Shown here piece by piece: positions 31,663-39,114 of a DNA stretch of 56,933 nucleotides. This DNA is from a virus. The notes under the pieces were generated by a model. It was not told where the DNA came from and made no database searches. It saw only the letters and a program-made list of their open reading frames with translations. Where the stretch lies: positions 1-56,933 of IMG/VR virus record IMGVR_UViG_3300027788_000013; one strand, given 5' to 3'. Each line of letters begins with the position of its first letter. The stretch's first letter is position 1. The position numbers and the translations under genes were made by a program.

Positions 31663-32307
31663 TTAAATCTCCTCTAGCACATAGTTCTTAAATAATCTTC
31701 TAGTAAAGATACTAAACTTTCCTGTAATATCAACATCGTCAATTACAACAAATTTTTCATTTAGGTCTTCAAGTTTAACATCAAACATTTGTTGTGGAAA
31801 ATGAGGATCATTATAGTCAGCGACTGTAAAAGATAAAATAGTTTCTCCAGACCAAAACATTTTACGTTTTCCAGCTGGCTGCCATTCATTATCTAGTACT
31901 TTAGTTCCATTAAATTCTTCACTAAGCTCTACCTTAAGAGTTTTTGCGTCTTTATTATATGTAAGATAGATATCGGGTTTACAATCGTCTGTCCAACGCT
32001 TGTCAACAATTCTATGTAATACGTCATCAATTTTATTAAGAACTTTTTCTTCAGTAATCTCAAACTTTCCTTCGTTAGTGTCAAAGAAACAATTTGAAAT
32101 TTTAATTTCGCCATCAATAATTTTAACAGCAATATCTTCATCAATTTCTGTAATGTGTTCGTACTCTAATTGTACTGCTACAAACGGTCCTACACAAACT
32201 AACTGTCCTGTATCAGGTTCAAATGCTGCACCAAATTTTCTTTCTGGTTCTACATAGTTTTTAAGCCATTCGTCAAAGTCCGGCATAAATTCTTCTAACT
32301 CTTCCAT
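31663..32307 (-). CDS. Hypothetical protein inside the sugar island
   Basis: This 214-residue acidic protein starts at ATG 32307, which overlaps the upstream gene by 13 bases and has GGAG ahead. It contains GAAFEPDTGQLVCVGPF, a predicted beta-rich centre and NDPHFPQQMFDVKLEDLN. I cannot assign a domain. The position within a glycosyltransferase run and near the tail genes would fit a carbohydrate-binding or scaffold role, but nothing in the sequence proves this. Confidence 0.6.
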   Translation of the reverse strand: MEELEEFMPDFDEWLKNYVEPERKFGAAFEPDTGQLVCVGPFVAVQLEYEHITEIDEDIAVKIIDGEIKISNCFFDTNEGKFEITEEKVLNKIDDVLHRIVDKRWTDDCKPDIYLTYNKDAKTLKVELSEEFNGTKVLDNEWQPAGKRKMFWSGETILSFTVADYNDPHFPQQMFDVKLEDLNEKFVVIDDVDITGKFSIFTRRLFKNYVLEEI

Positions 32308-33134
32308 ACTAACTCCTCTAATACATTAATTGTTTCTAATGTAACCTTGTCTTTTTCAACATAATGTACAATATCGTTTTGCTGATAACTTCCTATTTTA
32401 AGTTTACCCTTGTCATTTAAATAATATCCCACATGATCTGTTGCTTTGTTTGCCGGCCATGGCCAATTTTGTACTCCGCCTTTTAGATGTACTACTCTTG
32501 GAAACTGCATAGGGTACGCAATTTCGTCTGTAATATCTAAAATCTTTGCAGCAATAGAAAACGCTTCGTCTGTTCCTATAACTTTAGGAGTATGTTCTTT
32601 TAAAAACATGTTTATATATTCGTTTGGATTATCCATTATTGAACGTTGCAGCATAAAGAACTCTGCTGCTAGTATACTATCTTTTTTAAAGAATGTAAAG
32701 AAAGAATACAAGTTTGGAAGAGAATTTTTAGTAAATGTTCTTCTATATATGTCACTAGTTACTAGTTCTCCCCTGTAAGTATACGCAGTGTTAGCAATAT
32801 ATAATTCAGAATTCTTAATAAAATAGTCAATCCAATGGCTATAATCTCTAAAAAATAGCATATCTGCATCTAAACACACTGTGTGTTCCCAAGGACTTAA
32901 TTCGTCCATATATGATCGGCCGTCCCAGTGTCCTTTTTTATCCCACTCGATAATTTCATCAAATACCCAAGGCGAATTAAAGTTTTCAATTTGGCTTTTA
33001 TCATCAATCACTAAGGCAACTTTGTCATAGCCAGGCTTTTGCGTATTTTTAATACTTAATGCAAGTGCATATGCTAGTTGTGCATAGTTATGTTCTGCTG
33101 ATGTAGCAACAACAATTAAATATCCAAAGTTCAT
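32295..33134 (-). CDS. Glycosyltransferase family 8-like protein, copy 1
   Basis: This 279-residue protein has VCLDADMLFF with Asp89-x-Asp91, the metal-binding motif, and a downstream FPRVVHLKGG strand. The N-terminal YAQLAYALALSIKNTQKPG resembles the start of glycogenin-like GT8 enzymes. It likely transfers a sugar from a nucleotide sugar. It starts in an ATGA overlap with copy 2. Confidence 0.72.
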   Translation of the reverse strand: MNFGYLIVVATSAEHNYAQLAYALALSIKNTQKPGYDKVALVIDDKSQIENFNSPWVFDEIIEWDKKGHWDGRSYMDELSPWEHTVCLDADMLFFRDYSHWIDYFIKNSELYIANTAYTYRGELVTSDIYRRTFTKNSLPNLYSFFTFFKKDSILAAEFFMLQRSIMDNPNEYINMFLKEHTPKVIGTDEAFSIAAKILDITDEIAYPMQFPRVVHLKGGVQNWPWPANKATDHVGYYLNDKGKLKIGSYQQNDIVHYVEKDKVTLETINVLEELVWKS

Positions 33135-33991
33135 ATCAACTCCATTAGTTTATCAACATTACGTTCTAGACTTTTCTTATTCATAATATGAATATCGTTG
33201 CCTTTTGATGATACTGCTAAGTAGTTTTCACCTAATGTAGGTGAACTTAAAAATTGTAAAGTAGAATTCTTAACATCAACTAGTATGTCTTTGTCTACAG
33301 TTGAGAATACTGGTGGTAATGTGTATTCTTCTTGGTCTTGGAAACCATTTAAAATATGATTAGCAATTGCAAAACTGATATCATTCCTATACATTCTAGA
33401 ATCAAACCTATATGTGTCTGCAAAAAACTTGTAATTGTCTTTAATATACTGTACTAGTCTAAAAAATATTTTAGTTTGATCGTTTTTTGTAAACATTACA
33501 GTAGTTGCCCATAATAACTTAACGCCAGTATCCGAAACGTATGTATCGTGGTAGCCTGTTCTGCTTTGTCCAATGATATCGTTATACTTGTGTGATATAA
33601 GTATATCTTGATCAACATCCCAATAGTTGTTTAACGTATCTGAGAACACTAAATAATCACAATCAATCATAAGTGTTCTTTCATAAGGAGTAATATCCCA
33701 AACATTAGGCCTATTAGAGTTATTAAAAGGTGCTACTTCAAACTCTTTGCCATCATGGAAAGTTCTTTGCTGTAATTGGGGCGGACGATCAACTAAAATA
33801 ATGCTGTCAAACACGTTGTTAGCGTTTTTATAAGTCTCAGATGTTTTCATATAGTCAACTGTAGAGTCATCAGTTACTAATGATACCGGATAGCCGAGAT
33901 GTTTTTTAGCAAGGCCACCCGCTACTACTGCCATTTTAGCATAATCCATCTGTCGATTATTATGCGCAAATATTACAATTCCGTTATCCAT
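33131..33991 (-). CDS. Glycosyltransferase family 8-like protein, copy 2
   Basis: This 286-residue protein has TLMIDCDYLVF with Asp110-x-Asp112, and GIVIFAHNNRQMDYAKMAV at the N-terminus. I chose ATG 33991; a TTG at 34003 would extend it by four residues into the upstream gene. It is probably related to copy 1 rather than a close duplicate. Its place between a tail-linked gene and other sugar genes marks the edge of the island. Confidence 0.7.
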   Translation of the reverse strand: MDNGIVIFAHNNRQMDYAKMAVVAGGLAKKHLGYPVSLVTDDSTVDYMKTSETYKNANNVFDSIILVDRPPQLQQRTFHDGKEFEVAPFNNSNRPNVWDITPYERTLMIDCDYLVFSDTLNNYWDVDQDILISHKYNDIIGQSRTGYHDTYVSDTGVKLLWATTVMFTKNDQTKIFFRLVQYIKDNYKFFADTYRFDSRMYRNDISFAIANHILNGFQDQEEYTLPPVFSTVDKDILVDVKNSTLQFLSSPTLGENYLAVSSKGNDIHIMNKKSLERNVDKLMELI

Positions 33992-33992
33992 A

Positions 33993-34343
33993 TTAATCCG
34001 CAATTAAACTTTCAACTGATCTGCTTTTTTTAAGTTTTTGATATTCTTCGTAGTATTCTAGAGTTGATGTCATGTATCTATCTAAAATTTCATCTTTAAA
34101 TTCTACTAAATTATCAATTAGAATAGGATTGTTGTTAACGTCAAGTAGAACTACGCCTTCAGTTCGTTCTGCTCCAATAAGCATTTGAACAAAGTTAATC
34201 AGTTCTCTATTAATTTTAAAGATTCCGCCATTAATGCCATAGGTTAATCTAGCATCAATTTTTTCTTTTAGGGTTTTACGTTGAATTGCAAAAGTTTCTC
34301 TGTATTTTGAAAAATCTAATGCTTGTTTTAGTTGTTCTTGCAT
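33993..34343 (-). CDS. Conserved small protein near tail genes
   Basis: This 116-residue protein begins with a helical segment (QALDFSKYRETF) and has RELINFVQMLIGAER and VLLDVNNNPILIDNL, ending KKSRSVESLIAD. I know the pattern from T4-like marine phages, where it lies near tail genes. GGAGG precedes the ATG and an ATAAATA box lies 30 bases upstream. Function unknown. Confidence 0.7.
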   Translation of the reverse strand: MQEQLKQALDFSKYRETFAIQRKTLKEKIDARLTYGINGGIFKINRELINFVQMLIGAERTEGVVLLDVNNNPILIDNLVEFKDEILDRYMTSTLEYYEEYQKLKKSRSVESLIAD

Positions 34344-34373
34344 GTAGCCTCCGAGTTATAGTAGCACTTATAA

Positions 34374-34380
34374 TATTTAT
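34374..34380 (-). promoter_or_regulatory. Late-type promoter ATAAATA for the 116-residue gene
   Basis: On the minus strand the box reads GCATAAATATT and starts 31 bases before ATG 34343. It lies in the gap behind the structural gene 34404-35432. It resembles the other boxes at 35449, 38164 and 46061. It may also be the main promoter for the sugar island. Confidence 0.55.
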
Positions 34381-34403
34381 GCGCTGTATAGCTGTGGACT
34401 AAG

Positions 34404-35432
34404 TTAACTGACTGTGATTGCTCCGACGCTTACAGTTGGGGTTGTAATGTTAAACCCTGTGCTGCCTGACGGGTATAAGCTAATAAATCCAGAGGCTTTT
34501 CTTGAGGTTGTAGCAACTTGGAGTGATGCAGGACCAACTACGTCCGGACCGTATGTATTACTACCTACTGATCCTTGAGCTGGAGGGCCACCTAATCCAA
34601 CGTGTCCGTCATTAAAGAATAACGTAAATTCTATACTCGAAGCAGTTCCGAGTGAATTAGTAACCCCTGGAGTTCTTGCATATATTCTATAGTAGTTTGC
34701 TGTGTATGGTGAAGATGCTGTTGCAGTATAAAACGGTTGTTGATATGTAGATTGGCATCTAAACCAATTATATCCGTCTGCGGGAGTTCCGCCAGTTGCC
34801 GGCGTTTGGCCACCAAAGCTCTGTGTGCCTGCTACTGATAATAAACTTGCCCACGATGCATCTTGAGCTGACCCAGAAGTTGCAGTTAATGCTGATGTAA
34901 ATTGTATTTGGCCGCCACTGTTAAAAAAGTGTCTTGCTTGTTGTGCAGTAGGCCATGACACACTAACAACACATGTTGCAGAACCTGCCCACGTACCTGC
35001 ATACGAAACATTACTATGGTTAGTAGTAGTTGCAACTGCTGCTGGTGGAACAATGTTTTTATTGTTTTGTAGTGGCACTAGAAGCTGAGACCATCTATTA
35101 AACGGACGTGAAGGACCAGCGTCATCTGTACTGTTGCTACTATCAATGATTTTATTAAGGCCAACGTTATTTGGCCAGCCACCGTAGTTAGATGGAGGAT
35201 TTGAACCGTAAATATGTCGATACCAGTTATACAGGTCTGTAATAACTCTACCATATTGTTCAATAGTAATTTTATCTGATTCACTAACGCCTAGTGCATT
35301 AATAGCTTGGCCATATCCATTTCTTGCATATGCATGAGAGGATGTGTTCGTAGAATTCCCCATGTAGAGATTCATGACGTTTACTAGGTTGTTGTATTCG
35401 TTTTTATCAATTTTATCGCCGATGCCGGACAT
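34404..35432 (-). CDS. Virion structural protein, paralogue A
   Basis: This 342-residue protein has a helical start (NEYNNLVNVMNLYMG) and a beta-rich body with ARHFFNSGGQIQFTS, SVAGTQSFGGQTP, YYRIYARTPG and EFTLFFNDGH. The same segments appear in the next gene (HFWNSGSRLRIT, SAAGSQTFGGRLP), so the two are paralogues. I associate the family with tail structures of T4-like marine phages. A late box lies 16 bases upstream. Confidence 0.7.
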   Translation of the reverse strand: MSGIGDKIDKNEYNNLVNVMNLYMGNSTNTSSHAYARNGYGQAINALGVSESDKITIEQYGRVITDLYNWYRHIYGSNPPSNYGGWPNNVGLNKIIDSSNSTDDAGPSRPFNRWSQLLVPLQNNKNIVPPAAVATTTNHSNVSYAGTWAGSATCVVSVSWPTAQQARHFFNSGGQIQFTSALTATSGSAQDASWASLLSVAGTQSFGGQTPATGGTPADGYNWFRCQSTYQQPFYTATASSPYTANYYRIYARTPGVTNSLGTASSIEFTLFFNDGHVGLGGPPAQGSVGSNTYGPDVVGPASLQVATTSRKASGFISLYPSGSTGFNITTPTVSVGAITVS

Positions 35433-35448
35433 ATGTTTTCCTCAACAG

Positions 35449-35455
35449 TATTTAT
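35449..35455 (-). promoter_or_regulatory. Late-type promoter ATAAATAC
   Basis: The minus-strand box ACAATAAATACTG lies 16 bases before ATG 35432, with TTGAGG in the leader. It matches the boxes at 38164 and 46061 base for base over ATAAATAC. Confidence 0.65.
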
Positions 35456-35466
35456 TGTACCAGCAA

Positions 35467-36369
35467 CTAAGAAGCACTGATCGCGGCGGCTGTGTATGCT
35501 GGCGATGTGATAGAAAATGCAGTATTAGCAGGCAATATTGTTCCTGTAGCTTTTAATTCTTCTACAGTAATAGAAAGAGTGCCGTCTACTGAATCTCCTG
35601 GAGCTGGTGCTCCTGGATCTGTATAGTTGTCTGATAATAAAACTTTAAAATCAAAGATTCTAGCTGTTCCAGCTGCATTACTAGCAACATCACATTTGCC
35701 TAAAATTTTGTATTCGTTGTTTGAATAAGGTGTACTTGCAGCTAACGTATAAAGTTGCTGATATGTGTTAGTCAGCATGTATGTGTGAGCTAAAGGTGTA
35801 GGTAATCTGCCGCCAAACGTTTGTGAACCAGCTGCTGATAACAAATCTGTCCATGCACCATTTTGTTGTGTTGCAGATCCAAACGCTCTGTTTGCTGTAA
35901 TTCTAAGTCTGCTTCCTGAATTCCAAAAATGCCTTGCATCGTCTGCATTGGCAAATGTCATAGTAACCACATGTTCAGCAGCACTACTCCATGCTGATGT
36001 GTAAGTTGTAGTAGCTTTTGGAGTAACTGTTAGTAGACCAGGATCGCAATCAAATCTATCACTTCTAATTTCATCTGCAAGAGCATTGTACCCATTAAAC
36101 GGATCACTTGCTCCTGCTGAAATAGGATCACCAATTTGTGCAATTGTTGCTGCTGGAACTAAACCGTTTTGATGAAAATATGCATTAACAATGTCAAACC
36201 TAATTGCATCAAAGTGAGACTTTAAAACTGTTTGCCCTGAAATAACTGTTGAGCTGTTTACAGTTTGGCCGTATCCGAATGTGCCGGTGCCACTACCAAT
36301 TACGTCAGAAACTTTGTTTCTTAACGTGTTTAGGTCTGTAGATAATATTTGTGCGCCGGTTGTAGCCAT
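35467..36369 (-). CDS. Virion structural protein, paralogue B
   Basis: This 300-residue protein shares its body with paralogue A and ends with a beta-rich tail. The N-terminus is a short helical region (LSTDLNTLRNKVSDVIG). Probably part of the tail or fibre assembly. It overlaps the upstream fibre gene by one base (TAATGG), so it is likely translated with it. Confidence 0.7.
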   Translation of the reverse strand: MATTGAQILSTDLNTLRNKVSDVIGSGTGTFGYGQTVNSSTVISGQTVLKSHFDAIRFDIVNAYFHQNGLVPAATIAQIGDPISAGASDPFNGYNALADEIRSDRFDCDPGLLTVTPKATTTYTSAWSSAAEHVVTMTFANADDARHFWNSGSRLRITANRAFGSATQQNGAWTDLLSAAGSQTFGGRLPTPLAHTYMLTNTYQQLYTLAASTPYSNNEYKILGKCDVASNAAGTARIFDFKVLLSDNYTDPGAPAPGDSVDGTLSITVEELKATGTILPANTAFSITSPAYTAAAISAS

Positions 36370-38135
36370 TATAATACTACCGCTTCAATAACTTTTGTTC
36401 CTGAATTTGAATTAGACTCTAACGCAATTGCAAACACATCAGGGTCAAGTGCTTGAGCAACTTTTGCATACCCGTCAGCGGCTGCAACTAGTTTATTACC
36501 TTTAGCGACAGCTCCAATTACTTTAACCGGAACTCTACCTTTAAGTGCAATGTACTGACCGCCTTCTAGCCATGCATTCATCATGTATGCAGGTTGTGCT
36601 GAAATAACACCTAACGCTCTATCGCCATCTTTACATTGTGTAACTTCTTCTTCGCCACCTACTGATACAACTGTTCCTGCTTCGTATTCATCATCAGTTA
36701 AATATTTTTCTGCAAGATCAGCATAACGTGCTGCTGTTGCAGTACCTTGGAATAGATTAGCAATTAAGTCTCCTGAACTATTTCTTGCTGCAATACTATT
36801 TGCTGTTGCAGTAGTCTTAGCTGTTTTATAGTTTGGATCTGAATCTGTAGCTGTGTCGTCGATTTTAATTCTGTCTGCTTTACTTGCTGTGCCGTTAAAC
36901 GTAGTAGCGTAAATTGTACCTGTAGCATCTCTAACTGCAATACTGTTTCCTGATGCAGGAACTGGAATAGATGGAGTAATACCGTTTAACGCACTTGCAT
37001 CAGATGCAGTACCTGTTAAGTTACCTTGTACTGATCCAAATAGTGTTCCGTATAATGAAGCTCCTGTGTAACCAATAGTTTTTGTTATACCATTAACCAT
37101 AATGGTTGAATCTGTTGCAAGTAAGCTACCTTGAGTATTACCATTTATATTACCTGTAAGTGGTCCTGTAAATGCTCCTGTAAATGTATCAGCATGTACT
37201 GCTGACCATTTTAATGAAGCTGAACCAAGTGTGTATGAACTTGTTACGCCAGGCAATAATCCTGTTGACGCTAACGTCATAACATTTTTTCTTGTTGTTC
37301 CGCTATCGTTAATAATAAATTTAACAGGGTTACCAAGTACACTCTCTAAAACAATTTCATCATCGTTTTCAACTCTAAGTCTAAAGTCACTTTGGTCACC
37401 AACTCTATAACCTGCATCTTGGAAATTAATTTCTTGGTTAAAGGTAATGCTACCTTTTTGTAAGTATTCTGTTGCGGCAACTCCGCCTAGCTTTAATGCA
37501 TTTGATGATGTTCCCCAATAAACATAATCATCTGTGGTAATACCATTGGCATCTGCTTTTGCCATAGTAATACCTTTCTTGATTAATGTAAAGTCATCAA
37601 TTGGGTTAATTGAACTGTTTAGTGTAAATTCTGTTTGTGAAACAATTGAAACAGTTTTTCCACCTGAATTAATTTTTAAAATAGAATGGTTAGTGTTGCC
37701 TGTGTCTTTAACAACTTGTGCAATTGCACCACTAGCACCTAAGTCTGGAGATGCTTCTGGACCTACTAATACAAACTCGCCGCCTGACCATGCATATAAC
37801 TGCTTTGCTGATGTATCCCACCAAATTTCACCTACTGCTAGTCCTGACGGAGCAACTGATGCAACTTCAGCACCGTTTGCTGTTTTCCATTTTGTTCCAT
37901 CATAAAATTTAAGTCTTAAAGAAGCACTATCAAACCAGATTTGGCCTAAAACTGCTTTTGGTGGAGCAGTAGTATTTGCAAAGTTTTCTAACAAATGTAA
38001 GAAGTTTTCGTTCTGTACTTCGCCATAACCTGCATAATTTTTACCAACGAAGCGTAAATCCGTACTGGTATCGATAGTTCCGTCTTCGACTGACGTTAAA
38101 AAAGTTCCGTTAAATTTATCTACTTGGTATGCCAT
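36369..38135 (-). CDS. Tail fibre protein with shared N-terminal domain, copy 1
   Basis: This 588-residue protein begins MAYQVDKFNGTF and continues with FVGKNYAGYGEVQNENFLHLLENF, then AVLGQIWFD and VGEIWWDTSAKQLYAWSG. These 130 residues recur at the start of the other three fibres. The C-terminus has ADLAEKYLTDDEYEAGTVV, GDRALGVIS and LKGRVPVKV, a segment common at the end of cyanophage fibre proteins and probably a trimer-forming region. A late box lies 28 bases upstream. Confidence 0.85.
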   Translation of the reverse strand: MAYQVDKFNGTFLTSVEDGTIDTSTDLRFVGKNYAGYGEVQNENFLHLLENFANTTAPPKAVLGQIWFDSASLRLKFYDGTKWKTANGAEVASVAPSGLAVGEIWWDTSAKQLYAWSGGEFVLVGPEASPDLGASGAIAQVVKDTGNTNHSILKINSGGKTVSIVSQTEFTLNSSINPIDDFTLIKKGITMAKADANGITTDDYVYWGTSSNALKLGGVAATEYLQKGSITFNQEINFQDAGYRVGDQSDFRLRVENDDEIVLESVLGNPVKFIINDSGTTRKNVMTLASTGLLPGVTSSYTLGSASLKWSAVHADTFTGAFTGPLTGNINGNTQGSLLATDSTIMVNGITKTIGYTGASLYGTLFGSVQGNLTGTASDASALNGITPSIPVPASGNSIAVRDATGTIYATTFNGTASKADRIKIDDTATDSDPNYKTAKTTATANSIAARNSSGDLIANLFQGTATAARYADLAEKYLTDDEYEAGTVVSVGGEEEVTQCKDGDRALGVISAQPAYMMNAWLEGGQYIALKGRVPVKVIGAVAKGNKLVAAADGYAKVAQALDPDVFAIALESNSNSGTKVIEAVVL

Positions 38136-38163
38136 TGTGCTTTATCTTCCTAGTTTGTAGTTG

Positions 38164-38170
38164 TATTTAT
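38164..38170 (-). promoter_or_regulatory. Late-type promoter ATAAATAC
   Basis: The minus-strand box TGATAAATACAAC lies 28 bases before ATG 38135, with AGGAAG in the leader. Confidence 0.65.
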
Positions 38171-38176
38171 CAACCT

Positions 38177-38620
38177 TTACTCTTCTTCTGGTGCTACAGG
38201 CTTAGGGTAAAAACTGTATACACTTGGGTTATCTTTATATGTTTGTAGTGCAGAATTGTAATTTACTGATTTTTGATTAATATATTCACGCATTTCAGTA
38301 AACTCGCTTGTAAGCGGAATTCCAGCTGCTTCTAAACAAGTTGCAATAATATTTAATTGCTTGTGAACAGGATATTTTACAAGAATTTGTTTATTGATAA
38401 CTTCTTCAATAGCAACTTCTTCAATTAACGGCACATCATTTAACGATCTTACACCGCCACTAGCATAGTCGCCCCACCAATATTCATTTTCAGTATCAAT
38501 GTCTATTGTTTTATGCGGCACTCCGCCTTCAGTAAGTCTTTCCGAAAACTCGCTGTCGTAGTCTTGTGCTGAGATCACTTGTGATCGATCAGTGTTAAAA
38601 ATTATAATTTGTTTGCTCAT
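38177..38620 (-). CDS. Hypothetical protein between fibre genes
   Basis: This 147-residue acidic protein contains IIIFNTDRSQVISAQDYDSEF and KYPVHKQLNIIATCLEAAG. It starts in an ATGA overlap with the oxygenase gene. Its position suits a fibre-assembly chaperone, but no motif shows this. Confidence 0.6.
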   Translation of the reverse strand: MSKQIIIFNTDRSQVISAQDYDSEFSERLTEGGVPHKTIDIDTENEYWWGDYASGGVRSLNDVPLIEEVAIEEVINKQILVKYPVHKQLNIIATCLEAAGIPLTSEFTEMREYINQKSVNYNSALQTYKDNPSVYSFYPKPVAPEEE

Positions 38621-39114
38621 CTAGTTCTTCCCCAACTTAATGCAAGACTTATCTTAGGTCTTTCATTTTGTTCTATTTTAGTAACTTCGTGTTCTAAATT
38701 AACTGGCATATCAATAAACATTCCAGGTGTTTCGTCAACTAAATTACTGTTACCTTCTTCATCGTACCAACAAAAGTGCGGAGCATCAGCTCTTAAAAAT
38801 ATTAGTTTAAACTTCCAATACCCGCCTGCACTATCTCGGTGCCTTTTTAAATAATCGCCTGGATCGTATTTGTTTATACAAAAACTATCACAAGTCTTAT
38901 CTTCTTCTGGAATTGATTCATTTATCAACTCCTTTAATTCGTTTGGCATGTTCCAACGGAACATACTTTTTAGTTTACTTTCGCCGTATGCAGTAACAAA
39001 ATTAAACTCTGCGCCTTGTTCTCTTACAAAAAAACTTTCTTCGTTTGCCTCTACTAACCTTACTATTTCATCAACATTTTTACAATAGTTCGGTATCAAC
39101 GATACCTGTGCCAT
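38617..39114 (-). CDS. 2OG-Fe(II) oxygenase (prolyl hydroxylase-like)
   Basis: This 165-residue protein has the iron-binding His92-x-Asp94 in LKRHRDSAGG, the second His at 142 in NLEHEV and the 2-oxoglutarate Arg at 152 in ERPKISLALSWG. It should hydroxylate a side chain or another substrate. I chose ATG 39114 in the TAATG junction with the upstream fibre gene. Being wedged between fibre genes, it may hydroxylate a fibre protein; this is inference. Confidence 0.8.
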   Translation of the reverse strand: MAQVSLIPNYCKNVDEIVRLVEANEESFFVREQGAEFNFVTAYGESKLKSMFRWNMPNELKELINESIPEEDKTCDSFCINKYDPGDYLKRHRDSAGGYWKFKLIFLRADAPHFCWYDEEGNSNLVDETPGMFIDMPVNLEHEVTKIEQNERPKISLALSWGRTR

